From NCBI RefSeq assembly GCF_030704535.1, contig NC_081818.1, positions 2,555,001-2,619,000 of the forward strand: DNA of 64,000 nt, given 5' to 3'. The DNA comes from Vitis vinifera. Taxonomy: Eukaryota; Streptophyta; Magnoliopsida; Vitales; Vitaceae. Within the stretch, counting starts at the first letter, position 1. Each line of letters opens with the position of its first letter. The translations under genes and the position numbers were made by a program. The notes under the pieces are model-generated. The model made no database searches. It saw only the letters and a list, made by a program, of their open reading frames with translations, and was not told the origin of the DNA. Below, piece after piece: positions 22,548 through 33,467 of this stretch.

Positions 22548-23269
22548 CTAGAAGTGTGCTTGAAGGTATTCAACCACCTTCTTGTCCAACTGGAAGGCCT
22601 TTGCAAGGAAATCAGGATTGATGGGTGGGTTTGAACCAAAGACTGCATTGGCTATCGTGATTACACCTGGATTTTGGCTGCTTAGAGCAGCAATGGCAAC
22701 TGCGTTAGCGTGCCCGACATTGAATTGGAAGTGAATAAGACCAATAGGGAACACATAAACATCCCCCTTGTTGAGGAGTTTGCTAATGAGGCGGTTTTCA
22801 GGGTTGGATGTGACAAAGCCTACGTAGAGTGTTCCCTCCAAGACAGTGATGATCTCAGTGCCACGAGGGTGAGTGTGAGGAGGGTTTTGACCATAGGGTG
22901 CATAATCGATACGAACCAGTGATATCCCAAGAGTGTTAAGTCCTGGTATTTGATCAACATTTACAGTAGTGACATTAAACCCCAGTGGATTTTCTGTGTT
23001 TCCTGGAATATTCAGCCCTTGAAAGAAGAAATCCTCGGCCACAGTCAGATTTGGGTTCTTGCAGAACTTTCCATTTACAAATACTGCATTTAAAAAAAAA
23101 AAAAGGAAAAAGAAAATATAGGTCATTAGTATCAAACCATCATCAATGGAAAGACTAATGAAAATAGTGACAAGATCATACCAGCAGCCTTGGGGTCATC
23201 AATGGCAACACAAGTGTCCTGCAGTGGGCTTGGATCAAAGGCAGAGGCAAGAGAGGAAGCCAATTCCAT
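22548..23269 (-). CDS. Germin-like protein GLP4 with damaged signal-peptide start
   Basis: Exon 2 (22548-23083) is fully open and canonical: [16 protein letters not shown] glycosylation site, [26 protein letters not shown] and YLQAHF then stop. Exon 1 (23182-) has lost 11 bases relative to GLP3/GLP5: GG near the start and TGACTGTTG in the signal peptide. The aligned ATG at 23294-23292 now reads ATG AAG TGT TAG. The only in-frame start is the internal ATG at 23269, giving 207 residues beginning [20 protein letters not shown], with a hydrophobic stretch too short for a normal signal peptide. The NTS site of the sisters reads NTE. The product would probably not be secreted. I rate this a likely functional loss with an intact mature domain. 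Confidence 0.75.
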
Positions 23270-23337
23270 GAGGGCCAGGAAACTAACACTTCATTGTTAG
23301 TCAGTGAGGGGTGAGAAATTTTGCATGGGAAAGATGT

Positions 23338-23347
23338 TAATTTATAG
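23338..23347 (-). promoter_or_regulatory. TATA box of GLP4
   Basis: CTATAAATTA on the minus strand, about 45 bases upstream of the original (now broken) start, aligned with the other GLP copies. Confidence 0.65.
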
Positions 23348-23412
23348 ACAAGAGTCAGTGAATTAGCCTTTGCACTCACCAAATCTTCAATGGGCAGTTC
23401 TTTTATTCACTT

Positions 23413-23787
23413 ACAAGGACAAGTCTTCAAAGGATTTTCATTTCTCCATTCTTTCCTTTACTATTTCCACGACACTTACACTTCTCCCACCATCTCCAAT
23501 TTCTTTGATCTAACAATATAAATGGCTCACTTGGACATTAGCTTCTTTAACCTAATTTGATGGGTTATACCTTTTTACCACACCAAGTTAAAATTAATTA
23601 AAATGGGATGATTAATTTAGAGGATTAGCAAAATGGAATCTTTAATCTCATTCCCTTCAGTAACAAGGACAAGTCTTCAAAGGGTTTTCATTTCCATTCT
23701 TTCTTCACTATTTCCATGACACTTATACTTCTCCCACCCTCTCCAATTTCTTTGATCTAACAATATAAATGACTCACTTGGGACATT
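23413..23787. repeat. Direct duplication of about 125 bases, 248-bp spacing
   Basis: CAAGGACAAGTCTTCAAAGG through CTAACAATATAAATG and CTCACTTGG occurs near 23415-23540 and again near 23663-23787, with a handful of substitutions and small indels. Both copies are upstream of GLP4. Confidence 0.85.
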
Positions 23788-24161
23788 TTATGAAGTACAA
23801 AACGGCATCTTTCCATTGCTGAATTGTAAGTTAGAGTAATGAATTAGGTGTTAGGACTTGCCATGATGCTCAGTTCTTAATGGCCAATTCTGCCAGCAGT
23901 ATGCTGGAAGTAAGAGAATTTTTTTACAACTATTTTAAGTATTGCTTCTTAATCAATATTATGCATGGTTAGGTAACTTATAGCTACTTGACAACTGCAT
24001 CCATTAGCATAGATATCTCAATAAGTACTTCAGAATGGACTGTACATTAGCTTAAGAGTGCATGGCTTCTCTTACTAGATATGAAAAAGAGGTGCACTTT
24101 TTCGAAATTGAGTTAAACTTGGAAGTTAGTGAATAACTTTCCTTTCATATATTGATGGAAT

Positions 24162-24177
24162 CACTACAACAAATTTT
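24162..24177. other. CACTA-type transposon terminus, single end
   Basis: CACTACAACAAATTTT is the typical outermost sequence of En/Spm (CACTA) elements. I found no matching inverted end nearby, so this is at most a remnant or chance. Confidence 0.3.
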
Positions 24178-24189
24178 CCTGTTTGCCAA

Positions 24190-25439
24190 AAGCCCACTTT
24201 TCCCAACAATTTTAAAACTTTCCCTTTTTTTTTTTTTTCTTTTTTGTGATGAGTGATGCCTTTGTGGAAAAATATCAAGTCTAGCCACAAAGTTTATATC
24301 TATGGTGAAAAGTTACCTTTGATTATCAAATTTATTCATATTTACTCAAGACTAAATACTTATATATTTAATCATGAAAATATATTTATAGAAAATAGGT
24401 TTTGAAGATTATTCTTTTATTCATTTTTTATTTATTGAAAAAAATCAATATTTAATGTCAATATAAAAATCATATTTAATTATTTTTGGATTGTCATTTA
24501 ACCAATAAAAAATAATTAATATTATAATATGATTTATATATTAAAATTACATAATAAAATGTTATTTTAATATAAAATAATAAAAAAATTCGTACATTTT
24601 TTTATTGGTACTATTTTATAATTATTTATTTTTAAATTTATTACAAAATTAAAATTAAGAAGGTAAAACAAATAATAAAAAAATGATTGACTTTCATTTT
24701 CTTTCTTTACTTTAATAATGAATATCAAGATATTTCCACTTTCTATAGTCTCACCTCACGCATTCAAGCACCCTATATTTTAACTAATTTTCTCTCTCCT
24801 TGGTATTATCTCCCACTTCAAAATCATTAGAAAGGGCATTTCTATTTTTTCGTTTCTCTCTAGAAAGCTAGAAACTAATTTGTTTTTCAATTGTTTCTCT
24901 TTCAAAACCCTAGGAATTTTTATGGATCTTTGCTAGAGCTCTAGCAATAGGGATCTGTGGAAGAGCAAGCTTAGCCCCCACATCTTAAGCCCTGAGATTG
25001 TTTCCGAGTTGCTGTGAGTTTCATTGTCTAAAATAATTTTCAATTTGGACTCTGTGATTCAATACTTTTGTGAAGAACATTAAAGACTTGGGCCAGTGTT
25101 TTTCTTTTGGAGTTGACATAGTGTCTTTATCTCTAGCTTCTCACCTTGGCCACCAAAGACGTATTCTTCCGAAGCTAATATGAAGAGATATGATGTCATT
25201 ATAGTTTGAGAAGGTATTCTGAAGCCGAACAAGGAATTGAGAAGTTCAATTATGCTTGGCCCTTTAATTGGTTACATGTTGATCTAGAAACGATCCAACT
25301 TTTTGAGCCTTATGCAACAACTTTTAGATGATTTTTGTGACGTAGGCCTTGGAGTTTCCTATTCAACGTCACTTGATCCTCTGTCAGAAGGAAGTGGAAT
25401 TATTGAAGATTCAATTGTTTACAACCATGGCATGGAGAA
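24190..25439. other. AT-rich intergenic DNA
   Basis: No gene seen. 24330-24730 is very AT-rich. 24720-25140 reads like non-coding or leader sequence of the decayed copia element that follows, but I cannot place an LTR. Confidence 0.4.
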
Positions 25440-26603
25440 ATATTGCTAGAAAAGCTCCAAGCTAGCAATGATGCTCGAACAAATAATGACCAAGGCCAAA
25501 ACTAGTTTTGCTTTACCTTGTTTGTATGCTGGGAAAAGGAAAAGGAATTCTCTCCACAACTCATAGAACTGCTTTGGCAGTACCTAGCTTCTAGGCCACC
25601 TTCTAACAATCTAAACAAGCCTTACTCAAAATTTGTCATGGATGAATGTAGCTATTGTAAGCAGAAGAGTCATTAGAAGACTTAACGTCCTATGATCTTC
25701 AATAGAATAGTGCAACAACTACCTTTTCAATATTCTTAATAGAGTTAGTTTAATACCAGCTAACAACGTTTTTATAGGCCTTCACAATCAAATACCACAA
25801 CAATTATTCCTCTATTGAATCTTGTCTCTATTGGTCAATTATGCGACTCTAATTACTTAGATTCCTTTTCTTCTATTTCTTATTTTGTGCAAATCCCTAA
25901 TCTCAAAAGTTGATTGGGAGAGGTCGTAAGCAGAGGGGATTTTATATTTTGGATGAGCTAAAAATGCTAGCAGTTGCAACTCCAAGTGTTGATTTATGAC
26001 GTTCTCATTTGAGTCCTTTATCTAGTTTTTATTTATGGCATTCTCATTTGGGACATATTTCGGCTTCTCATTTAAGGTATTTAGTTTCTAGAGGAGCATT
26101 TAGAAATTTGTAAACATAAGGTATTTTTTATTGTAATGGTTGTAAATTAGCAAAATTTTCTACTTTACCTTTTAATAGAAGTGTTTCATATTCTTCCACG
26201 CCATTTGATTTAGTTCATTCTAATATGTGGGGATCTTCTCCAATTTTTACAAAAAGAGGGTCTTGATATTATGTTTCCTTCATTGATGATTATACTCATT
26301 ATTATTGGGCTTATATGATGAAACATCATTTTGATTGTTTAAGTATTTATAATGCCCTTTAGGCCTTTGTCAAAACCCAATATTTTGCTATTATCAAGTG
26401 ATTTAAGTGTGATTTGGGTGGGGAATATACTTCCAATGCATTTCGTGAATTACTTGCTTCACATGGGATTATTCACCACACTTCTTGTATTGACACTCAG
26501 AATATAATGATGTTGTTGAGATATAGGCACATTGTTGAAACTACTCATTCTTATTGTTTACATATGTTCCTACTGAATTTTGGGTTGGGGTGGGGGGCGG
26601 GGC

Positions 26604-26625
26604 GGGGGGGGGGGGGGGGGGGGGG
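26604..26625 (+). repeat. 22-base poly-G run inside a G-rich tract
   Basis: From 26581 to 26640 the plus strand is almost pure G with single T, C or A interruptions, including 22 consecutive G. It interrupts the copia integrase frame. It could form a G-quadruplex, or be a sequencing or assembly artefact. Confidence 0.8.
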
Positions 26626-26750
26626 TGGGGGTGGAAGGGGTTTTTACTGTAGTTCACTTAATTAGTAAAATCTCCTCATCCCACACCTCTAGTTTGTCAT
26701 TGTTTGAAAAGTTGTATGACTATGCTTTTGATTGCTTTTTCTTAAAAGCG

Positions 26751-26896
26751 TTTGATTGTACTTATTTTGTCCTTTGTCCTTGTGCAAAGTGTAATAAACT
26801 ATCTCCTCATTTTGTTATTTATGTTTGATTGTACTTATTTTGTCCTTTGTCCTTGTGCAAAGTGTAATAAACTATCTCCTCATTTTGTTATTTATG
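26751..26896 (+). repeat. 73-bp perfect tandem duplication in copia remnant
   Basis: TTTGATTGTACTTATTTTGT ... GTTATTTATG occurs at 26751-26823 and again at 26824-26896 with no visible difference. It doubles the segment encoding CTYFVLCPCAKCNKLSPHFV. The identity points to a recent slippage event in an otherwise decayed element, or to an assembly artefact. Confidence 0.9.
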
Positions 26897-27290
26897 TTTT
26901 TCTTGGATATGATGAAGGCCAAAAGGGATATCATTGCTTTGATCTGATTAGTCATAAATTATATGTATTTCATCATGCTTTCTTCCTTGAGCATATACAT
27001 TTCATTTCCATTCCTACTTATTAGTCTCATAATGTGTCTAAGTTTGAATTGTTCACATTGATCCTTTCTTAGATGATACAAATAGCTTTCTTACAGATTT
27101 TGGTACTTTGGTTCTTGATTGTCATGTTCTTTCCTCTCCTCCTATAACTACTCTAGCACCTTTTAAGACTGTTAATCCTCCTCCACATACTTCTCAATGT
27201 CCTCGTAAGTATACTCAATTACCAGATTTTGTTTATTCTTCTTATTTTGATTCTTTTACATTCTTTTTAGCTGAGAGTCTAGATTACTCC

Positions 27291-27975
27291 ATATGACTTT
27301 AAAAACCATTATAGAATAAAAATCTAGGGTTAAAATGTTCAAACCTACGATCTGAATGTTCTAGATTGATTTTCATCCGATGAATACTTTGAAACCATAG
27401 CGGTCATAGTAGAATCGTCTATCCAAGAATCTTTCACCCGATCTCTCCCTCCATGGGTCTTGGTATAAAAGAAGGGTGAACTTTTCTTTCTCTCTCTAGA
27501 AGGTAGCTAGGGTTCCTTTTCTGGAATTTTAAAAAACTTAACAGTAAGGCTAAAACCTTAAACCTTAAGGGGGTTTATAGAGGCTTCCCTATGGGGTTAA
27601 GTGACTTGAGCCTAAATTGAGTTTGGATCACCTAATCCAGCCCACTTGGGTCCTAACTAATTAATTAACTCTTATGGGTTCCAAATAATTAATTAGTCCA
27701 TTTTAGAAAAACTATTCATGAGTGCAGCCTTGTGTTTTTACTAAAACGTTCTTATGCACATTTATTTGATACTAGGTTTCTCTATGGCCAAACCTTTTTC
27801 AAACAATCCATTGGTAGATTTTCTTATGAAATGCCCTTGATTGATTATATTGTATGTATTCAATTCTTTTCCTTTGTTTTTGTTAGAAAGTACTTTTCTT
27901 TTCTTGAGACTTGGTGCATATCTTAAACGGTTTCAAGTTTAATTTGCTAATGAGTGTGTTTTTACTTGGGCACCA
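27291..27975. other. No gene; possible LTR-like fragment
   Basis: 27300-27720 (TCTAGGGTTAAAATGTTC ... CAGCCCACTTGGGTCC, TAATTAATTAACTC) has the look of a retrotransposon LTR piece, but I found no partner. The rest is unassigned. Confidence 0.3.
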
Positions 27976-28305
27976 ATGGCAGCTGGTCTTCCCTTTCTCA
28001 ATCCATACAAGAATAAGGATGTTGATTTCAGTCATGGTGTTAACTTTGCAGTTTCTTGCTCTACCATCATGCCCACAACTTCCCCCACCCATGACCACAT
28101 AATTCTGTCATCTGTCACCCTAGTTCACTTGAGATACAACTCCAATGGATGTCTAGGCATCTCAGATAAAGGTAATGGGATATTTAACTTGCTTAAGTAA
28201 GACTCATCCATTGATCTTTTAGCTGATATGGAACTTGTGCTTTATAGACTGTGCAGAGAAGCTTGCTCCTTCATGGTTGGGATATTGGAGGCAATGACTA
28301 TAATT
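27976..28305 (+). pseudogene. Second GDSL esterase/lipase fragment
   Basis: AAGLPFLNPYKNKDVDFSHG and VNFAVSCSTIMPTTSPTHDH repeat the first piece of the 21656 fragment. Near 28250-28305, CAGAGAAGCTTGCTCC ... GGAGGCAATGACTATAATTG repeats its GGNDYN block. It stops there, so it is shorter and more decayed than the first copy. It marks the duplicated GDSL-plus-GLP unit that ends in GLP5. Confidence 0.75.
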
Positions 28306-28334
28306 GCAATGCAATTTTCTCTTATTTTGTAATT

Positions 28335-28915
28335 TTTAAATTGGTGTTTAATAAAATTTAATACGTATTACTTAGTAACTTAAGTAGACTTTAACTTCAA
28401 CTATTATTAAGTTGTTAACTTAAAAATTATTAATATTTATTTTTTATTGTAAGTGTCGAGTTTTTCGTGTAAAATTAACTTAAAATATAATTTTGTAAAA
28501 TTAAATCATTAAATTGACATATTTAACCTCATTAATTCTAACTAATATTTATTTCATTGATTTTAATTCATATTTATTTTTATTAATTTAAAAAAATATA
28601 TTTATTTATAAAAAATCATATTTAAAATATTTTACCCATATAAGATGACCATAAAATATTTATTATAAAAAATAATGAGTCATTGATATGAAATTATAAT
28701 GGTAATATATACTCTTATTAGTATGGGAAAATAAAGTAAAAATGATTTGAAATTAAGAATAAGTGAATTATTTTAACATATTACTTAAAATTCAAAATAA
28801 CTTTAAATTATAATATTAAGTTATTTTACCAATTACATTTAATTTATTTAATGACTTAATTAAGTTATTAAGTCATATTAAGTGAATAAGTTGATTTTTC
28901 AAACAACCTCTAAAT
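28335..28915. mobile_element. AT-rich MITE-like block
   Basis: GGTGTTTAATAAAATTTAAT near the left and, inverted, GTTGTTTGAAAAATC near the right enclose about 580 bases very rich in AACTTAA / TTAAGTT motifs, the style of plant hAT-type mini-elements. It begins exactly where homology to the GDSL fragment ends. Boundaries are approximate and no target duplication was fixed. Confidence 0.4.
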
Positions 28916-30083
28916 ATAATAATGTCAATCATTTTTCATGAACCGGTTGTCAATAGATAGCCAACTACTTGTGCCTTACAGTACGTAGTTGAAAAATCCT
29001 TGGTAAGTTCTAGGTTGCCTCAGATTGATGAAAATTTGGGATAAATTTAAAGATTTGGAAAAAAATTGGAGATTTTCTGCTATGCTCATTGGGCTTGCCT
29101 CAGTTACAAAAGCTTTGACTATTATTCTAATTTAAAGTCTTGAGATAATCTTCTGGTGAGAATCAAGAAACCCTTCCCATGAAAAAATACCAATTAATTA
29201 GATAAAGTCTTCAGATTAGCCTATTTTAATTTATATGGTAGGCAGATAGACTTTCTAAGTCTTCAATGGATAGCATTTTTCTACCGTAAAGATTGAACCA
29301 TTCTTAAACAACTACACTCATTTCTCATCCTTTTTTCCACAACTCATGCTCTAGACTTCAGAGTGGATTCTACGTAATCTTCGGGTTTTAGGACTTCTTC
29401 CAGGGTAAAGCTAAGGAGTAATCTGTGGACAGACAATATATACTCAGTTTGTGATTAGTGTCATGACCCATTAGATCATTATGAGAAGCTGGGGTCTGAA
29501 GTTTGTTCCATGACTGCAAATGTACTTTCCTCCCACTTGTTATCAGCATGGAGTATATGAAGAAAACTTCAGATGAAGCAAAACGGCATCTTTCCATTTC
29601 TGAAATGTAAGAAGTTGTAGCATTAAGACTTGCCTAATGTTCCTTTTATTTATCACCAATTCTGCCATAGCAGTATGCTCGAAGGAACAGTATAGAAGTT
29701 TCTGGACAACTTGTTAAGTATTGCTTCCTAGTCAATATGATGCATATCCCGTATATAATCAATTGAGCAGCTGGGATTTGTCATCCAGATCTTTTTTACA
29801 AGGGAAATCTAGCTCAAAGAGTTGGATAAGATTTTTTGAGACAAAGAAAGAGGCTAATCCATGATATTGTATAGAGATGGAGACAGAAAAAGATGGTCTA
29901 ACAGATAAACTGCTTTATTTTAATATTAGGACCAAAGTCCACATCCAAAGAGCTACAAAATAAACCCTCTTACTATGTTATGGTTATGATGAGGGAACAT
30001 AACAAATGCTTACTTAAAAAACAACTAAGAAAACCAATGGTTCATAGCTTCTAGAGCTATATATTTTGCTAGTGGTTGTCCCA
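28916..30083. other. Intergenic DNA, duplicated flank of the GLP unit
   Basis: No gene. 29578-29770 (AAAACGGCATCTTTCCATTT ... CAATTCTGCCATAGCAGTATGCT) repeats 23800-23920. 29880-30083 (AACTGCTTTATTTTAATA, CCACATCC) matches the 3' flank of GLP4 (22378 on) and runs into the GLP5 3' end. Confidence 0.6.
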
Positions 30084-30314
30084 TCAGAACCGTGACTGAA
30101 GGTACTTAACCACGCTCTTGTCCAACTGGAAGGCCCTTGTGAGAACATCAGGATTGATGGGTGGATCTGATCCAAATACTGCATTGGCTATGGTGATAAC
30201 ACCTGGATTTTGGCTGCTCAGACCAGCAATGGCTACTGCCTTAGTCTTCCCAATATTGAATTGGAAGTGAATGAGACCAATAGGAAACACAAAAACATCC
30301 CCCTTGTTGAGTAC
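30084..30314 (-). pseudogene. Germin-like GLP5, 3' part of exon 2 (split by element A)
   Basis: The frame reads [20 protein letters not shown] ... [16 protein letters not shown] then TAG, and breaks off at 30314 where a TG...CA-ended LTR starts. The other part of the gene is at 43415-43972. AGTAC is present on both sides of the insertion. Counting one AGTAC once, exon 2 sums to 310 + 226 = 536 bases, exactly as in GLP1 and GLP4, and the frame is continuous. The gene was therefore undamaged when the retrotransposon landed. What remains here has lost its promoter and N-terminal half. Confidence 0.93.
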
Positions 30315-31966
30315 TGATAACCCGACTCTTGGTAGCTTGGCATGTAAGGGTATCAACAAAATTTATACCTAACGTCCTTACACTAAAGTAGCAAAGCTAC
30401 TATAGCATAGTGGCTCTAGGATCGAACACTGGGAAGGGTTTTTACTTTAACTGATGAAGTTCGGAGGATGGAGTGAACTTTTCTTAATAAAAATTAGGTT
30501 AAGATGAAAACATAAAAAGATGAAGGTGTTGTAAACTAAACTAACATGCAAATAGGTTAAAAGATGGAAAAATAAGTTTCTCAAAGCTTTGGATAGCCAT
30601 GCTTAACTCACTGTGTAAAAATGGAGATTTTGGAACTTTTCACCTCGAGTTGGGGAAGCAACTAAGGTGATGCTTACTTCCCGAACCGGTATGTGTTTAA
30701 CAACTGAGTTTTAGTCCTTGAAAACTTACAAAAAGGGTAGTTGAACCTCATAAATGCTCTTTTAATGATATAGGTCATCTCCTCGACTTGCAATACAATG
30801 GCTCGTAGGAGATAACTAACGAACGTCAGTGGATCTAACAATAAGAATCCACTGAGACCAAAAGGTTATCAAGTATTGGCCATTCAAAGCAAGTCAGAGG
30901 GATTAAAAGCTTTACTTTGAATGAAAATATTTATGATGCTCAGCTACTTACATTCATGGCTTGGAAATCTCCATCCTGACACGGGAGCTTCACATGGCAT
31001 CCATTACTTCAAGAAACTAAAAGGTTTTAGCCTCTCATCCTTGGGGATTTCATCCTCCAAGGATGTTTGGCTACTAAGAAAATAGAAAATAGTAGAGAGA
31101 AAAAGGAAGCAAAAAGATACTATCTATTTCACTCAGTGTAAAATTTACATAAGTTGGTCTCCTGGGGAAAGTTCCCCGACGTTTTAAAGTGAAAAATACA
31201 AAACAATACATATCAGGTTGTTTACCCCTGCATCCTTGCTCAACAACTAAGGAATCATCTAATTGGTGGATTACAAGGAGAGAATTGGAATTTAGACAAC
31301 AAATATCTGAGGCAAAATAACAAAAAACGATGGTCGCAAATAACTGGAAGCACTCAGGAGAATTTCGCAGGCGTACAAAATGGCTGCGAAATTTCACAGA
31401 CGAACAAGATGGCTGCGAAATCATTTCGCAGCCGAAGGCTGATTTCGCAGCCCTGCGAAATTGGCCTTCAGCTTGGAGTGATCTGCTTCCATTGGCTCTA
31501 ACTTCTTCATTTCAACTCTGATTTGCGAACCGTTTGAAGCATTGGATTGTTGACTTCCCGATCTTCAAAACGACATAAAGCATGCATAAATTGGACTTTA
31601 GGAAGTACTCCAAAAGTGGCTGAAATGACTGTCATCAAGAATGCTTCAAGGTAGATTCTCTCTTAACTTCTCCTCCTTGCATTCCGGATTGGCTATGGTA
31701 AAGGACTTTAAGGCTTCAAAGCTCTGATTCTTCATGTTCCTGAGCTTTCCATTGCTTTACCATGGATTCCAAATAACTCTCCTCCATCTTGGATTGCTTT
31801 GGTGATCAAATTACTAACAAAAACACCAAAACTTACACAAAGTGATTAGAAGTGATTGCAAAGGTCCTTAATATGTTAATTGGGTTAAAGGGCAATAATT
31901 ACTACTCAAAAGTGTTTAAAAGAGTTAATTACAAGCTATCAAATAGCCCTTTTTGAGTAGTAATCA
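30315..31966 (-). repeat. Element A 3' LTR
   Basis: 1652 bases. It begins TGATTACTACTC and ends TTATCA on the minus strand. A perfect 14-bp inverted repeat (ATTACTACTCAAAA, 31898-31911, and its complement at 31951-31964) starts the LTR. A TTTCGCAG / CTGCGAAA cluster sits at about 31350-31465. Confidence 0.95.
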
Positions 31967-31978
31967 CTCCCCCCAACC
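31967..31978 (-). promoter_or_regulatory. Polypurine tract of element A
   Basis: GGTTGGGGGGAG on the minus strand, directly before the 3' LTR. This is the plus-strand primer site; element B has the identical 12 bases at the same place. Confidence 0.9.
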
Positions 31979-33365
31979 GACATATTGCTAGTCCCTTAGC
32001 AATTAAGGAGATAAAAACTAAGCAAACAAAGTAGTAAACATAAAAGAGGTCATGCAAATCATTCCAAAAAAATAATTGAGTGGCATGACCGATATCAAAA
32101 CACATCTCACATGGTGAACTAAAGATATGAAGATTCAAAATGCAATAGGAGTTGTCAAAGCTAAAACTTAAACAAAAAGTACAAAGAGTGGAGATTATGC
32201 AATTAAGTATCAAAAGATCTCTACTCTCAAGGTTCCAAATCAAACTCTTCCATAATGAGCTAAGTGTTAACGAGATTAGGCTCCGGATATAGTATATACA
32301 ACTATCCTCACCCTCCAACCTAAGCTTTTCTCGAACAAAGGCAAAATTAACCAACTCTTAATAGGTTAGGAACGCACCTTCTTATTCACAATTCTTTTTA
32401 CTCACTAAACTTTAACCAATTCACCTATGTAGCAAGCAGAGGATCGATGACTCCCAATCAATCAAGGTTTAGGGCATCGGGTTTTAAAGGCTTTCGCCAC
32501 CCCTTCGGATCATGCTTAGGTTTCAAGGAAAGAATAGAAGCTTATTCTCTTTTTCTTTTTCTTTTTCACTTTTCCTTTTTCTTTTTCTCTTTTTCTTTTT
32601 CTAAGACTCATTGGTCTTTTTGAGGTGTCCCAACACTATTAAAAAGAGGTTAAGTAATGAACCAAGTCAAAATTTTCCTAAGCTTAGAAGGTGAGAAAGT
32701 TTTACATCATATATCCGGGATCTAATGTGCACTGTGTGTGTAAAGCTTGAAATGGAAGAAATAAGTTCGAAATCAAAGAGAGCTTTAATAGATTATCAAC
32801 TTTGAAAGCATAAAACAAACTCAAAGACTTAAATAATTAAGTTAAAACTCGACTTATCCTATTTTATTTTTGAGAAATTATCTTTAACGACCATAGAGAA
32901 AAATTTTAAAATTAAACAAAAGTAACCTAAATTACCAAAAAAATTTAGTATTAACAATAATAATAATAAAAAACTTCCTTCCTCAACTGTCTCCCCCCAA
33001 CCAAGCTGAGCATTGTCCTCAATGTGGTATGAGCGATTGAAATTACAGGGAGGAAGTGGTGCCTCCTGAGTGGATGTAATTTGAGTAGATAAGGAGAAAC
33101 CACATGTTTCAAAAAGAAAATAGATATGAGTAGAGGAATAAAAGTAAAATAATATCAAGAGTATGCAAAAAAATGATAGAGTTGTATTACTTCATGAAAG
33201 TACATTAAAGATGATAACAAGTAATACAACCAATCCCAATATATATCATAACAAAAGCATGGGATTGCAAGTGCTACTATAATAAGAAAGTGCATAAAGA
33301 AAATACATAAAGTAAACTATGGAAATGATCAAGTAGATGGGTGCTGATGATGTGAAGATAATGGC
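31979..33365 (-). other. Element A 3' non-coding region
   Basis: About 1.4 kb without a convincing frame, between the third ORF and the polypurine tract. It contains a TTTTTC/CTTTTT low-complexity tract (32540-32602) and a GGGCATCGGGTTTTAAAGGC block (32472-32491) that has counterparts in element B near 60010 and 60180. Minus-strand open frames here (32859-33158, 31929-32354) show no domain or conservation that I can see. Confidence 0.6.
32991..33026 (-). promoter_or_regulatory. Conserved internal polypurine-tract-like block
   Basis: On the minus strand, CACATTGAGGACAATGCTCA, then GCTTGGTTGGGGGGAG. Element B has the same block (59532-59565) with two or three changes. It repeats the GGTTGGGGGG of the true polypurine tract about 1 kb upstream of it and may be a second plus-strand primer site. 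Confidence 0.55.
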
Positions 33366-33467
33366 TCAGGTGGATGTCTGTATGTCTCCTGGAGTCGGCT
33401 CTGTGGGCTCTAAAGGGGCAGGCATCTGGTGCTGTGGGGCTGATGGAATACCCAGATGGCTCTGAAT

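Larger units (their letters stand above)
25440..27290 (+). mobile_element. Decayed Ty1/copia retrotransposon (gag zinc knuckle, integrase)
   Basis: Broken frames on the plus strand follow the order of a copia polyprotein. A zinc-knuckle remnant CSYCKQKSH lies near 25645. An integrase zinc region reads SHLGHISASHLRYLVSRG near 26045. The integrase core reads YYVSFIDDYTHYYWAYMMKH near 26270 and CDLGGEYTSNAFRELLASHG near 26410, with IIHHTSCIDTQ and RHIVETTHS following. After a G-rich tract the C-terminal part reads SLSLFEKLYDYA and VFLGYDEGQKGYHCFDLISH. Several stops interrupt the frames. No reverse transcriptase half or LTRs were found. It lies between the GDSL/GLP4 unit and the second GDSL fragment. 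Confidence 0.75.
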
